64,000 bases of DNA from Friedmanniella luteola (GTDB lineage: Bacteria > Actinomycetota > Actinomycetes > Propionibacteriales > Propionibacteriaceae). The notes below the pieces were generated by a model, which made no database searches, was not told the DNA's origin, and saw only the letters and a program-made list of their open reading frames with translations. The stretch spans positions 434,001 to 498,000 of the forward strand of contig NZ_LT629749.1 in the NCBI RefSeq assembly GCF_900105065.1. The letters run 5' to 3'. The position numbers were made by a program, and so were the translations under genes. Shown here piece by piece: positions 44,504 to 53,440 of this stretch (position 1 is its first letter; the number at the start of each line of letters is the position of its first letter).

Positions 44504-46750
44504 CGCCCGACGCCTGCTCTTGACGCCGATCAGGTACTCCTGCATGTCCAGCAGCGGCTCGCGGTCCTCGCCGGCGGTGAACTGGGTCCAGCCACCGTCG
44601 GGCTGCAGCTTCCAGGACGCGGTGCCCTTGGCGAAGGCGATGTCGAAGAGCCCGCCGATCTCGGCGACGTGCGCGGGGTTGGTGATCGAGGCGAGGACCT
44701 CCACGCGGCGGTCGAGGTTGCGGTGCATCAGGTCGGCCGAGCCGATCCCCACCGACGGCGAGCCGCCGTTGGCGAACCAGAACAGCCGGCTGTGCTCGAG
44801 GAAGCGGCCGAGGATGCTGCGGACGCGGATGTTGTCGCTCAGCCCCGGCACGCCCGGCCGGATGGTGCAGATGCCACGCACCCACAGGTCCACCGGCACC
44901 CCGGCCTGCGACGCCCGGTAGAGCGCGTCGGAGAGGGCCTCGTCGACGAGGGAGTTGACCTTGATCCGGATGCCGGCCGGCCGGCCGGCGCGCTGGTGGT
45001 CGATCTCGCTCTCGATCCGGGCGAGGAGGCCGGTACGGATCCCGTGCGGCGCGACCAGCATCCGCTTGTAGGACGTCTCCTGGCTCATCCCGGACAGGTG
45101 GTTGAACAGCCGGCCGACGTCCTCGGTGATGATCGGGTTGGCCGTCAGCAGCCCCATGTCCTCGTACGTGCGGGCCGTCTTGGGGTTGTAGTTGCCGGTG
45201 CCGATGTGCACGTAGCGGCGCAGCCCCTCGGGCTCGTCGCGGACCACCATCGACAGCTTGCAGTGGGTCTTCAGGCCCACCAGGCCGTAGACGACGTGGC
45301 AGCCGTGCCGCTCCAGCCGGCGGGCCCAGGCGATGTTGGCCTGCTCGTCGAAGCGGGCCTTGATCTCCACCAGGCAGAGCACCTGCTTGCCGGCCTCGGC
45401 GGCCTCGATCAGCGCGTCGACGATCGGGGAGTCCCCGGAGGTCCGGTACAGCGTCTGCTTGATCGCCAGCACCTGGGGGTCGTCGGCCGCCTGCTCGATG
45501 AACCGCTGCACGCTGGTGGCGAAGGAGTCGTAGGGGTGGTGGAGCAGCACGTCGCGCTGCTTGAGCGCGGCGAACATGTCGGCCGGCTTGGCCGTCTCCA
45601 CCTCCGACAGGTGCGGGTGGGTGGAGGGCAGGAAGGTCGGGTACTTCAGCTCGGCCCGGTCGATGTCGGCCAGCGCGAACAGCCCGCGCAGGTCCAGCGG
45701 CCCCGGGACGTGGAAGACCTCCTTCTCGGCGATGTCCAGCTCGCCGATCAGCAGCTCGAGCATCTTCGGGTCGATGTCGTCCTCGACCTCCAGCCGCACC
45801 GGCGGACGGCCGACCTTGCGCCGCAGCAGCTCCTTCTCCAGCGCCAGCAGCAGGTTCTCGGCGTCGTCCTCCTCGACCTCGACGTCCTCGTTCCGGGTCA
45901 CCCGGAAGGTGTGGTGCTGGACGACCTCCATGCCGCTGAACAGCTGGTCGAGGTGCTGGGCGATGACGTCCTCGAGGGCGACGTAGCGGCCCTCGGTGAG
46001 CGGCAGGAAGCGGGACAGCACGCTGGGCACCTTCACCCGGGCGAACTGGCGGACGCCGGTCTCGGGGTTGCGGACCAGCACCGCGAGGTTGATCGACAGC
46101 CCGGAGATGTAGGGGAAGGGGTGCGACGGGTCGACGGCCAGCGGCGTGAGGACCGGGAAGATGCGCTCGGCGAACAGCTCGTCCATCCGGTCGCGCTCGT
46201 CGTCGTTGAGCTGGTGCCACTTGAGGATCTCGATGCCGGCCTCGGCCAGCTCGGGCCGCACCTCCTCCTGGAACACCCGGGCCTGCTCCCGCACCAGCTC
46301 GCGGCTCCGGGCGAGGATCGTCGCGTGCACGTCGCGGGGCATCGACCCGCTCACGGTGGGCACGGCGACGCCCGCGGCGATCCGGCGCTTCAGCCCGGCC
46401 ACCCGCACCATGTAGAACTCGTCGAGGTTGCTGGCGAAGATGGCCAGGAACTTGGCCCGCTCCAGGACCGGCACCCGGGGACGGTCCTTCGCGAGGTCCA
46501 GCACCCGGTTGTTGAAGGCCAGCCAGGACAGCTCCCGGTCGAGGAAGCGGTCCGGCGGCAGGTGCGGCGGGGGAGCGTCGGGGTCCGCGAGCGGGTCGCC
46601 GGCCGTCCCCCGGATGCTGGTGAGGGGTGACACGTCGACTGCGTCCATCCGGTCTCCTGAGGTGCGGCCCGCGGTCGCCCGGCCCCTCGCGACGCCGGTG
46701 GAGCGCGGCGCGGTCGCGACGTCGGGGGGTCCGGGTGTCCGGGGGCTCAC
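44498..46750 (-). CDS. ppk1: Polyphosphate kinase 1
   Basis: 750-residue enzyme that builds polyphosphate from ATP. A 60-residue Pro/Arg/Ala N-terminus precedes the four-domain core: [39 protein letters not shown], then the two phospholipase-D-like domains with the phosphorylated-histidine region [18 protein letters not shown] and [15 protein letters not shown], and [30 protein letters not shown] near the end. The GTG start overlaps the mshD stop (GTGA). The stop sits within a 24-bp tandem repeat. A second, unrelated polyphosphate kinase (ppk2) lies 3 kb away. Confidence 0.97.
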   Translation of the reverse strand: MSPRTPGPPDVATAPRSTGVARGRATAGRTSGDRMDAVDVSPLTSIRGTAGDPLADPDAPPPHLPPDRFLDRELSWLAFNNRVLDLAKDRPRVPVLERAKFLAIFASNLDEFYMVRVAGLKRRIAAGVAVPTVSGSMPRDVHATILARSRELVREQARVFQEEVRPELAEAGIEILKWHQLNDDERDRMDELFAERIFPVLTPLAVDPSHPFPYISGLSINLAVLVRNPETGVRQFARVKVPSVLSRFLPLTEGRYVALEDVIAQHLDQLFSGMEVVQHHTFRVTRNEDVEVEEDDAENLLLALEKELLRRKVGRPPVRLEVEDDIDPKMLELLIGELDIAEKEVFHVPGPLDLRGLFALADIDRAELKYPTFLPSTHPHLSEVETAKPADMFAALKQRDVLLHHPYDSFATSVQRFIEQAADDPQVLAIKQTLYRTSGDSPIVDALIEAAEAGKQVLCLVEIKARFDEQANIAWARRLERHGCHVVYGLVGLKTHCKLSMVVRDEPEGLRRYVHIGTGNYNPKTARTYEDMGLLTANPIITEDVGRLFNHLSGMSQETSYKRMLVAPHGIRTGLLARIESEIDHQRAGRPAGIRIKVNSLVDEALSDALYRASQAGVPVDLWVRGICTIRPGVPGLSDNIRVRSILGRFLEHSRLFWFANGGSPSVGIGSADLMHRNLDRRVEVLASITNPAHVAEIGGLFDIAFAKGTASWKLQPDGGWTQFTAGEDREPLLDMQEYLIGVKSRRRAK

Positions 46751-47652
46751 GGTTGGGCGTACATCACATCACGGCTGGCTGTGCTGAAGCCACGCCCGGT
46801 GTACAGGCCGACGGCCCCGGCGTGGTCCCCCTCGACGTACAGCTCCACCTCGGTGTCGCCCACCGCCCGCAGGTGCTGCAGGCCCGTGTCCAGCAGGGCG
46901 CCGCCGAGGCCCTGGCCGCCGGCGCCCGGGTCGACGCCCAGCACGTACACCTCGCCGAGCGTGCCGGGGTGCTGCTTGGTCCAGTGGAAGCCCACCAGCA
47001 CCCCCGCCCGCTCGGCCAGGAAGAACCCGCCCGCGTCGAACCACGGCTCGGCCATCCGCAGGGCGAGGTCGTCGGCGGTGATGGCGCCCTGCTCGGGGTG
47101 GGAGGCGAAGGCGCGGGCGTTGACGCCCAGCCAGGCCTGCTCGTCGCGGCCGGGCTCGAAGGTGCGGATCTCGACGCCGTCGGGGACGCGCGGTGCGCGC
47201 AGTCCCGCGTCCAGCGGGCGCGTCATCACCAGCAGCTCCCGGGCGGGCACCAGGCCCACGTGCCGCGCCAGCACCTGCGCGGCGGGACGGTCGCCCACCG
47301 CCCAGACCTGCAGCCGGCTGGGCGCCTGCGCGACCAGCTGCCGGAGCAGCGACGTCCCCACCCCCTGGCGCCGTTGCCCGGGGTGCACGACCAGCTGCCC
47401 CGTGCTGGACCCGAGCCCGCGCTCCAGCTGGGCGTAGCCGCGGAGGGGCGCACCGTCGGCCACGTCCGCGCCGTCGGCGGGCAGGGCGAGCACGTGCCGC
47501 ACGTCGCCGGGGTGCTCGAGGGCCAGCAGCGCGGCCTCGTTCAGCGCGCTCGCACCGTCGACCACGGCCGCGTCGGCCACCAGCCGGCGCACCGCGTCGG
47601 CGTGGGCCGGGTCGAGCCGTTCCAGGGTGGTGGTCCGGACCGAGCGCGCCAT
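46747..47652 (-). CDS. mshD: Mycothiol synthase
   Basis: 301-residue acetyltransferase that completes mycothiol by acetylating the cysteinyl amine. Two tandem GNAT domains: the first ending around [19 protein letters not shown], the second with the acetyl-CoA motif [22 protein letters not shown], preceded by [17 protein letters not shown]. Length and domain count match MshD (Rv0819). TACTGT (47665-47660) ends seven bases before the ATG, suggesting a leaderless mRNA; the divergent gene at 47733 has its own -10. Its stop overlaps ppk1. Confidence 0.93.
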   Translation of the reverse strand: MARSVRTTTLERLDPAHADAVRRLVADAAVVDGASALNEAALLALEHPGDVRHVLALPADGADVADGAPLRGYAQLERGLGSSTGQLVVHPGQRRQGVGTSLLRQLVAQAPSRLQVWAVGDRPAAQVLARHVGLVPARELLVMTRPLDAGLRAPRVPDGVEIRTFEPGRDEQAWLGVNARAFASHPEQGAITADDLALRMAEPWFDAGGFFLAERAGVLVGFHWTKQHPGTLGEVYVLGVDPGAGGQGLGGALLDTGLQHLRAVGDTEVELYVEGDHAGAVGLYTGRGFSTASRDVMYAQP

Positions 47653-47732
47653 ACCGCCGACAGTAGGGGATCTATGCTGGCCGGTGCTGGCCCGCCCCGC
47701 CCCGGGCGCGGGCGACGCCTGAGGGGACGTGG

Positions 47733-48362
47733 ATGCGCGACGAGGAGTACCAGGCCGACCAGGTCGCCGCCTACGGGGCGAGCGGCCAGCCGGCCGTCGC
47801 CGCGCGGATGACCCCGCACCTGCGGATCACCCAGGTCGGGACCGCCGCCGCCGCCGCGTCGGTGCTGGCCGCCGTCGGGGCCCTGGTCACCTTCCCCCGG
47901 TTCACCACCGCGACGGCGTCCGGCGTCGGCTGGGGGGCGTTCCTGCTGGTCTGCGCGGTGCTGGTGCTCGGCATCTGCGTGCTGCAGCTGCTGGCCTGGC
48001 GCCAGGCGATGGCCTGGTGGCGCGGCGAGCGCGCCACCGGACCGCGGACGCTGGCCCCCTTCTCCTGGTGGGCCCACGTCGCCTCCTACCCCGTCGCCGT
48101 CGGCGCCCTCTTCGCCGCGATGGCGGGCTGTGCGGCCGCGGGCTGGTCGGCCACGGCGGCCGCGCTGATGGCGCTCTCCCTCGTGCTGCTGCTGGGCGGC
48201 CAGATCCTCGGCGCCGTGCAGTACGTCCGGCCCGAGGGCCCGCCCGGGACCGTGCCCGCCCACATGCGCCGGCTGCTGGCCCGGGAACGGGCCCGGCAGG
48301 AGGCCGCGGCGGCGATCGTCGAGCGGGACACCCCGCAGCCCGGCGATGCCCCCCGCCGCTGA
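47733..48362 (+). CDS. Four-helix membrane protein of unknown function
   Basis: 209 residues: four hydrophobic segments (about 35-57, 66-90, 110-130, 140-160) between hydrophilic ends, with the C-terminal 40 residues basic and probably cytoplasmic (HMRRLLARERARQEAA). No known family or motif is recognised. TATGCT (47673-47678) is a likely -10, and GAGGGGAC before ATG 47733 a good ribosome site. It overlaps the start of the kinase gene by 17 bases. Confidence 0.65.
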   Translation: MRDEEYQADQVAAYGASGQPAVAARMTPHLRITQVGTAAAAASVLAAVGALVTFPRFTTATASGVGWGAFLLVCAVLVLGICVLQLLAWRQAMAWWRGERATGPRTLAPFSWWAHVASYPVAVGALFAAMAGCAAAGWSATAAALMALSLVLLLGGQILGAVQYVRPEGPPGTVPAHMRRLLARERARQEAAAAIVERDTPQPGDAPRR

Positions 48363-49305
48363 CCGGGCCCCCGTCCCGGCCGTCGAGGTCCCGGCGGCGC
48401 TGGCCGCCTCCCACCGGCGCTACTTCGGCGCTGCCGGCGACCGCTGGGTCGCTGCGCTGCCCGGGCTGGCCGCGCACTGGCTGGACCGCTGGTCGCTGAC
48501 GCCGGACGGCCCCGCCGCCTCGGGTGCGGTGGCCCTGGTGCTGCCCGTGCGCCGGGCCGACGGCACCCCCGCCGCGCTCAAGGTGCAACCCGTCGACGAC
48601 GAGACGGTCGGCGAGGGGCTGGCCCTCCGGCTCTGGGCCGGCCGGGGCGCCGTCGCCCTGCTCGAGCACGACGAGGCCAGCGGGACGATGCTGCTCGAGC
48701 GGCTCGACGCGGCGCGCAACCTGCTGTCCGAGCCGGACGACCGGACGGCGACGAGGCTGATCGCGGACCTGCTGGCCCGGTTCAACGCCGTGACCGCCCC
48801 ACCGGTGCTCCGCCGGCTGGTCGACGTCGCCGGCGCCACCCTCGCGTCGGTGCCGCAGGCGCTCGCGCTGGCGGCCGACCCGGCGGAGCGCGCGCTGCTC
48901 GGGCGGGTGGCCGGGCTGCTCGCCGAGCTGCTGACCGAGCCGGTCGGGGACCGGCTGCTGCACTGGGACCTGCACCACAGCAACGTGCTGGCCACCCTCG
49001 ACGGCGCCGGCTGGCGGGCGATCGACCCGAAGCCGCTCGCGGGTGACCCGGGGTTCGAGCTGCTGCCCGCCCTCTGGAACCGGTGGGACGCCGTGGTCGC
49101 GACCGGGGACGTGCCGCGCGCCGTCCGGGCCCGCTTCGACCTGATGACCGAGGTGATGGGCCTCGACCGGGGCCGCGCGGCGGCCTGGACCGCGGTCCGG
49201 GTGCTGCAGGACGCCTGCTGGGACCTCACGTCCGGGCGGTCGGTGACCATCTCCCCGCCGCACCGGGCCGTCGCCCAGGCGGTGCTGGAGCGGCGGCCCG
49301 GGTGA
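48346..49305 (+). CDS. Aminoglycoside/hydroxyurea phosphotransferase-family kinase (APH(6)-like)
   Basis: 319-residue small-molecule kinase. The catalytic loop is RLLHWDLHHSNVLATLDG (Brenner motif HxDxxxxN) and the metal-binding DPKPLAGDPGFELLPALWNR follows, both typical of APH(6)/streptomycin 6-kinase and hydroxyurea phosphotransferase. An N-terminal lobe lysine is in AALKVQPVDDETVGEG. Many chromosomal members are not resistance genes, so the substrate is open. It overlaps the upstream membrane protein by 17 bases; its stop lies in a 26-bp palindrome in front of ppk2. Confidence 0.85.
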   Translation: MPPAADRAPVPAVEVPAALAASHRRYFGAAGDRWVAALPGLAAHWLDRWSLTPDGPAASGAVALVLPVRRADGTPAALKVQPVDDETVGEGLALRLWAGRGAVALLEHDEASGTMLLERLDAARNLLSEPDDRTATRLIADLLARFNAVTAPPVLRRLVDVAGATLASVPQALALAADPAERALLGRVAGLLAELLTEPVGDRLLHWDLHHSNVLATLDGAGWRAIDPKPLAGDPGFELLPALWNRWDAVVATGDVPRAVRARFDLMTEVMGLDRGRAAAWTAVRVLQDACWDLTSGRSVTISPPHRAVAQAVLERRPG

Positions 49306-49322
49306 ACGGCCGTTCACCCGGG
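49297..49322. promoter_or_regulatory. Perfect 26-bp palindrome carrying GTTCACC arms upstream of ppk2
   Basis: Arms CCCGGGTGAACGG (49297-49309) and CCGTTCACCCGGG (49310-49322) are perfectly complementary with no spacer. It includes the stop codon of the kinase gene and ends about 28 bases before the ppk2 -10 (TAGAAC, 49350-49355). Each arm holds GTTCACC, the core of the PhoP repeat seen at pstS but in inverted rather than direct order. It could be a dyad operator or part of a terminator (11-bp stem). Confidence 0.6.
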
Positions 49323-49361
49323 CGTCGCCCGCCGGTCGCCGCGGCGCGCTAGAACACCGGC

Positions 49362-50318
49362 GTGAGCGACGTGTGGAGCCCGGGGCTGCGCGAGCAGCTG
49401 CTCTGGCTGAAGGAGCGCTACGGCGCCGAGGACTTCACGGTGGAGGAGCTCGACGACGACGACCCGGTCCTGCGGGCCGTCGACGGCCCGGTCGTCGACA
49501 CCTGGCGCGAGGGCTACCCCTACGCCGAGCGGCTGTCGACGGAGGTCTACGAGCGCGAGAAGCGGCTGCTGCAGATCGAGCTGCTCAAGCTGCAGCGCTG
49601 GACCAAGGCGACGGGCGGTCGGCTGGTCGTGGCGTTCGAGGGCCGCGACGCCGCGGGCAAGGGCGGCACGATCAAGCGGCTCACCGAGCACCTCAACCCC
49701 CGCACCGCCCGGGTGGTCGCGCTGGAGAAGCCGACCGACCGCGAGGTGCGGCAGTGGTACTTCCAGCGCTACGTCGACCACCTGCCGGCGGCCGGGGAGA
49801 TCACGCTGTTCGACCGCTCCTGGTACACCCGCGCCGGTGTCGAACGGGTGATGGGCTTCTGCACCGACGCCGAGCACGCGCAGTTCCTGCGGCAGGCCCC
49901 CCGGTTCGAGGAGCTGCTGATCGACGACGGCTTCGACCTGGTGAAGTTGTGGTTCTCGGTGTCCAAGCGCGAGCAGAGCACCCGGTTCCTGATCCGGCAG
50001 ATCGACCCGGTGCGGCAGTGGAAGCTCTCGCCGATGGACCTCGCGTCGCTCGACAAGTGGGAGGCCTACACCGCGGCGAAGGAGGAGATGTTCGCGGCGA
50101 CCGACACCGACACGGCGCCGTGGACGGTGGTCAAGAGCAACGACAAGTTGCGCGCGCGGCTGGAGGCGATGCGTTTCCTGCTGCACCGGGCCGACTACGA
50201 CGGGAAGGACGCCGAGGTGGTCGGGGTGCCGGACCCGAGGATCGTCGGGCGGGCGTCCGAGGTCTACGAGCTGGGGGAGCGGGTGGCGGGTGGGGCCGGA
50301 GCGCTCAGCCCGAGGTGA
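49362..50318 (+). CDS. ppk2: Polyphosphate kinase 2
   Basis: 318-residue P-loop kinase that uses polyphosphate to phosphorylate nucleotides (or the reverse). Walker [14 protein letters not shown] (about residues 94-106), lid/Walker B region [21 protein letters not shown], and [29 protein letters not shown]-type C-terminal block in short segments ([23 protein letters not shown]). It is a one-domain class I PPK2 with a 75-residue N-terminal helix region. TAGAAC ends six bases before the GTG, so the message is probably leaderless. It converges on and overlaps glnR by 14 bases. Confidence 0.94.
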   Translation: MSDVWSPGLREQLLWLKERYGAEDFTVEELDDDDPVLRAVDGPVVDTWREGYPYAERLSTEVYEREKRLLQIELLKLQRWTKATGGRLVVAFEGRDAAGKGGTIKRLTEHLNPRTARVVALEKPTDREVRQWYFQRYVDHLPAAGEITLFDRSWYTRAGVERVMGFCTDAEHAQFLRQAPRFEELLIDDGFDLVKLWFSVSKREQSTRFLIRQIDPVRQWKLSPMDLASLDKWEAYTAAKEEMFAATDTDTAPWTVVKSNDKLRARLEAMRFLLHRADYDGKDAEVVGVPDPRIVGRASEVYELGERVAGGAGALSPR

Positions 50319-50997
50319 CGCGGTTCGGCTCCTCGACGGGGGCGACGAAGCGGTAGCCCACGTTGCGCACGGTGCCGATGACCGACTCGTGCTCGGGGCC
50401 CAGCTTGGCCCGCAGCCGCCGCACGTGGACGTCGACGGTGCGGGTGCCGCCGTAGTAGTCGTAGCCCCAGACGTCGCTCAGCAGCTGCTGGCGGCTGAAC
50501 ACCCGGCCCGGGTGCTGGGCGAGGTACTTCAGCAGCTCGAACTCGGTGTAGGTGAGGTCCAGCTGGGTGCCGTTGAGCTTGGCGGAGTAGCCGGCCTCGT
50601 CGATGACGATGTTGCCGGTCTGGATCAGCGGGTCGGCGCCGGCGGCGACGGACGGCGTCATCGCCAGCCGGAGCCGGACGTCCACCTCGGCGGGGCCGGC
50701 GGTGGCCAGCAGCAGGTCGTCGAACCCCCAGTCGGAGGACAGCGCCGCCAGACCGCCCTCGCTGGCGATGACGAGCAGCGGCGACTCCTTGCCGGTGGTC
50801 TCGATCAGCCGGCACAACGAGCGCGCCCCGACGAGGTCGCGGCGGGCGTCGAGGAGGATGACGTCGGCGGCCGGAGCGTCGAGCAGTGCGGTGGCCTCGG
50901 CCTGGGCGACCTTCACGTGGTGCGGGAGCAGCTCCAGCGCCGGCAGGATCTCCGAGGACGTGTGCATGTCGTTGGTGAGGAGCAGCAGGGTCGCCAT
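50305..50997 (-). CDS. glnR: GlnR-type OmpR-family transcriptional regulator
   Basis: 230-residue orphan response regulator. The N-terminus [22 protein letters not shown] and [21 protein letters not shown], and the winged helix ([60 protein letters not shown]) closely resemble actinobacterial GlnR, which controls nitrogen assimilation and is not phosphorylated in the usual way. The gene order sseC-cysA-ThiS-like-glnR near mshD matches Rv0814c-Rv0819 of M. tuberculosis. ATG 50997 has GAGGAGG upstream. Confidence 0.9.
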   Translation of the reverse strand: MATLLLLTNDMHTSSEILPALELLPHHVKVAQAEATALLDAPAADVILLDARRDLVGARSLCRLIETTGKESPLLVIASEGGLAALSSDWGFDDLLLATAGPAEVDVRLRLAMTPSVAAGADPLIQTGNIVIDEAGYSAKLNGTQLDLTYTEFELLKYLAQHPGRVFSRQQLLSDVWGYDYYGGTRTVDVHVRRLRAKLGPEHESVIGTVRNVGYRFVAPVEEPNRVTSG

Positions 50998-51095
50998 CCG
51001 GGGCCTCCTCGGCAAGGGGGTTGCTGTGACGCGTGGTGCTCCGGCGAACCCCGGCGGTGTGGCCAGGGCCACGGTGCATGCCCGACACTACTGCA

Positions 51096-51365
51096 ATGCC
51101 GAGTGTTCACCTCCACTACTGGGCGGGGGCCCGGGCGGCCGCCGGCACCGTCTCGGAGGTGGTCGAGGCGGGCTCCGTCCGGCAGGCGCTGGAGCTCGCC
51201 GGGACCGGCCGGGACGCCCGTTTCGCCCGCGTGGTCGCCGCCTGCTCGCTGCTCGTGGACGGCCTGGCCGCCCGCGACGCCGAGCTCGACGCACCGCTCG
51301 ACCGACCCGTCCGGGTCGAGGTCCTGCCCCCTTTCGCCGGCGGTTCCGGCCCGCCCAGGGTGTGA
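51096..51365 (+). CDS. MoaD/ThiS-family ubiquitin-like protein with a C-terminal extension
   Basis: 89-residue beta-grasp protein (VHLHYWAGARAAAGTVSEVVE at the start, then VRQALELAGTG and VEVLPPFAGG). The family works as a sulfur carrier through a C-terminal Gly-Gly; here the GG is followed by SGPPRV, so it would need trimming or it does not carry sulfur. ATG 51096 is the family start. It is divergent from glnR and lies upstream of the sulfurtransferase operon, matching thiX-type placement in mycobacteria. Confidence 0.75.
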   Translation: MPSVHLHYWAGARAAAGTVSEVVEAGSVRQALELAGTGRDARFARVVAACSLLVDGLAARDAELDAPLDRPVRVEVLPPFAGGSGPPRV

Positions 51366-51453
51366 ACGAGATCACCGCACGACCGCTCAGCATGTGGACG
51401 CTTCAAGTATTCATCCACATGGTGGACAGCAGTACCAGCATGCGGGACTTCGC

Positions 51454-51483
51454 TTGGGTGCACCGGACGCGCCGTCGTACCGT
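51454..51483 (+). promoter_or_regulatory. Promoter of the leader peptide-sulfurtransferase operon
   Basis: TTGGGT (51454-51459), 18-base spacer, TACCGT (51478-51483). The start would fall at or next to the GTG of the leader peptide at 51490, so the peptide would be read from a leaderless message. Confidence 0.6.
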
Positions 51484-51489
51484 GAGCCT

Positions 51490-51588
51490 GTGACCACCAA
51501 GAAGGTGTGGGCCCTCGTGCTCACCCGGCGCAGGGCCGTCGACCACGGCCGCATGCGCTCCTCCTTGTGTCGGTCCCCCCGGCTCTAG
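51490..51588 (+). CDS. Cysteine-containing leader peptide upstream of the thiosulfate sulfurtransferase
   Basis: 32-residue frame beginning VTTKKVWALVLTRRRAVDHG and ending RMRSSLCRSPRL, with a single cysteine codon (TGT) at position 27. It shares V-D-x-x-R-x-x-S-x-x-C with the leader in front of cysteine dioxygenase (31515-31601). No ribosome site precedes it; instead TACCGT ends six bases before the GTG, so it is probably leaderless. It is followed by 130 gene-free bases containing a hairpin. Likely a cysteine-responsive attenuator peptide of the known actinobacterial type; the mechanism is inferred. Confidence 0.75.
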   Translation: MTTKKVWALVLTRRRAVDHGRMRSSLCRSPRL

Positions 51589-51676
51589 GACGCCTCGCTG
51601 CCCTGGTGCGCTCTCCGCGCCCGCGTCCCCGCCGTCTCCCGCCCGCTCACGCACGGATCTGCGTGGACCCCAGCGC

Positions 51677-51693
51677 GCCCGGCACCGCCGGGC
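51677..51693 (+). promoter_or_regulatory. Hairpin between leader peptide and sulfurtransferase gene
   Basis: GCCCGGC-acc-GCCGGGC, a 7-bp stem with a 3-base loop, 89 bases after the leader stop and 11 bases before the AGGAG (51704-51708) of the sulfurtransferase. It could act in attenuation or ribosome-site control; no U-tract follows. Confidence 0.45.
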
Positions 51694-51718
51694 ACCAGCA
51701 CACAGGAGTGATCAGCAC

Positions 51719-52567
51719 ATGAGCAGGTCAGAAGCACTCGTCGACATCGACTGGGTCGCCCAGCACGGCAGCGACGACGGCGTGGTCCTCGTCGAGGTCG
51801 ACGAGGACACCACGGCCTACGACGGCGGCCACATCGAGGGCGCCGTGAAGCTGGACTGGAAGGCCGACCTGCAGGACCCGGTGCGCCGCGACTTCGTCGA
51901 CCAGGCCCAGTTCGGTGCGCTGCTGTCCGAGCGCGGCATCGCCAACGACGACACGGTCGTGCTGTACGGCGGCAACAACAACTGGTTCGCGGCCTACGCG
52001 TACTGGTACTTCAAGCTGTACGGCCACGGCGACGTGCGGCTGATGGACGGCGGGCGCAAGAAGTGGGAGCTCGAGGCGCGGCCGCTGAGCACCGAGAAGG
52101 TCACCCGCCCCGCGACGAGCTACACCGCCTCGGCGCCCAACAACGACATCCGCGCGTTCCGCGACGAGGTCGTGGCGGCGATCGGCACCAAGAGCCTGGT
52201 CGACGTCCGCAGCCCCGACGAGTTCGCCGGCCGGCTGCTGGCCCCGGCGCACCTGCCGCAGGAGCAGTCGCAGCGCGGCGGCCACATCCCGACCGCGGTG
52301 AACGTCCCGTGGAGCAAGGCGGCCAACGACGACGGGACCTTCAAGTCCGACGACGAGCTGCGCACGCTCTACGGCGCGGCCGGCGTCGACTTCGACGGCG
52401 ACATCATCGCCTACTGCCGGATCGGCGAGCGCAGCTCGCACACCTGGTTCGTGCTGCAGGAGCTGCTCGGCCAGCCGAACGTCAAGAACTACGACGGCTC
52501 CTGGACCGAGTACGGCTCGCTCATCGGCGTCCCCATCGCCGTCGGCGACGAGCCCGGCCAGGCCTGA
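51719..52567 (+). CDS. Thiosulfate sulfurtransferase (two-domain rhodanese, CysA/SseA type)
   Basis: 282-residue tandem rhodanese that transfers sulfane sulfur from thiosulfate to acceptors such as cyanide or proteins. The N-terminal domain is inactive (no cysteine in its loop: LYGGNNNWFAAYAYW); the C-terminal domain has the catalytic CRIGERSSHTWF loop. Segments SLVDVRSPDEFAG and GGHIPTAVNVPW are typical. Equivalent of Rv0815c (cysA2). ATG 51719 with AGGAG ten bases upstream. Forms an operon with the DUF1416 gene and is preceded by a leader peptide. Confidence 0.93.
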   Translation: MSRSEALVDIDWVAQHGSDDGVVLVEVDEDTTAYDGGHIEGAVKLDWKADLQDPVRRDFVDQAQFGALLSERGIANDDTVVLYGGNNNWFAAYAYWYFKLYGHGDVRLMDGGRKKWELEARPLSTEKVTRPATSYTASAPNNDIRAFRDEVVAAIGTKSLVDVRSPDEFAGRLLAPAHLPQEQSQRGGHIPTAVNVPWSKAANDDGTFKSDDELRTLYGAAGVDFDGDIIAYCRIGERSSHTWFVLQELLGQPNVKNYDGSWTEYGSLIGVPIAVGDEPGQA

Positions 52568-52614
52568 CGGTCCGACCACCACCCCACCGCGTCACCCATC
52601 CCGAGGAGAACACC

Positions 52615-52917
52615 ATGTGCGGAGCCACCACGGGCGGCCTCAGCGTCGCCGGCATCGACACCACCAAGGAAGCGGTGATCCAGGGGCGCGTGCTGCGGTC
52701 CGGGAACCCCGTCTCCGGCGCCTACGTGCGGCTGCTCGACGCCGACGGCGAGTTCACCGCCGAGGTCCCGACCTCGGCCACCGGGCACTTCCGGTTCTTC
52801 GCCGGGGACGGCGCGTGGACGCTGCGCACGCTGGCCCCCGGGGCGAAGACGGACCGGGTCGTCCGGGCGGCGCGGGGCAGCGTGGCCGAGGTGGACGTCG
52901 AGCTCGAGGCCGCCTGA
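52615..52917 (+). CDS. DUF1416 protein (SseC-like)
   Basis: 100-residue protein beginning MCGATTGGLSVAGID, the hallmark of actinobacterial DUF1416/SseC proteins, then a transthyretin-like beta sandwich (IQGRVLRSGNPVSGAYVRLLD; SATGHFRFFAGDGAWTLR). Always next to the two-domain rhodanese and presumed to work with it, possibly in sulfur transfer; the N-terminal MCG cysteine is the obvious candidate residue. GAGGAGA precedes ATG 52615. Function is not proven. Confidence 0.92.
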   Translation: MCGATTGGLSVAGIDTTKEAVIQGRVLRSGNPVSGAYVRLLDADGEFTAEVPTSATGHFRFFAGDGAWTLRTLAPGAKTDRVVRAARGSVAEVDVELEAA

Positions 52918-52935
52918 CCCTCCCGGTCGGGTGCA

Positions 52936-52982
52936 CCCTGCCCCGGGACGACGGCGACGTCGTCGTTCCCGGGGTGCAGGGG
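52936..52982 (+). terminator. Imperfect GC-rich hairpin after the sulfurtransferase operon
   Basis: Outer arms CCTGC and GCAGG enclose further pairing between CCCGGGACGACG and CGTCGTTCCCGGG around a short loop. It starts about 20 bases after the DUF1416 stop and ends before the TAGTCT promoter of the next gene. No U-tract, as is usual in high-GC actinobacteria. Confidence 0.5.
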
Positions 52983-53008
52983 AGCCGGCTCCGGTAGTCT
53001 CTGACGCG

Positions 53009-53419
53009 ATGTCCTCCCCTGCTGCACCCCCGCCCCCCGGCCGCCCGTGGTCGGCCGCGACGACCGACCCGGGGCTCGACGCCGTCGAGTCGCTCTACCG
53101 CGGGGCGACCGGTCGCTCGGGGCTGCGGGCCTTCGAGCCAGCACTGCGCCCGCCCGAGGGCACCCTGGACCACAGCTGGTTGTTCCGGCCGGACCAGCCC
53201 GCCGCCAGCCCGCGGGCTGCGACCGCGGGGGACGCCACCACCGGTGCCGGTCGGGCGCTGCTCACCACGACCTCCGGCCTGGCCGTCCTCACGCCGGCGC
53301 CGGCCGTGCGGTGGTCACCCACCACCCGGCCCGCCGCCCGGCGTTGGCCGGCGGCCGCGCTGCTCGCCGGCGGTCTCGGCTGCGCGCTGCTGCTGCTCGC
53401 GTTCCTCACCGCCCGCTGA
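53009..53419 (+). CDS. Small single-helix membrane protein, unknown function
   Basis: 136 residues: a hydrophilic, Pro/Ala/Thr-rich stretch of about 110 residues, then one C-terminal membrane helix (WPAAALLAGGLGCALLLLAF). No family recognised. TAGTCT (52995-53000) lies eight bases before ATG 53009, giving an almost leaderless start. It converges on the dtd gene with 21 bases between. Confidence 0.6.
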   Translation: MSSPAAPPPPGRPWSAATTDPGLDAVESLYRGATGRSGLRAFEPALRPPEGTLDHSWLFRPDQPAASPRAATAGDATTGAGRALLTTTSGLAVLTPAPAVRWSPTTRPAARRWPAAALLAGGLGCALLLLAFLTAR

Positions 53420-53440
53420 CCGGTCGCCGGCCGGTCGCCC

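Noticed and set aside
46769-47044. Alternative minus-strand frame inside mshD
   Set aside because: Arg/Gly-rich shadow frame overlapping a well-supported GNAT enzyme.
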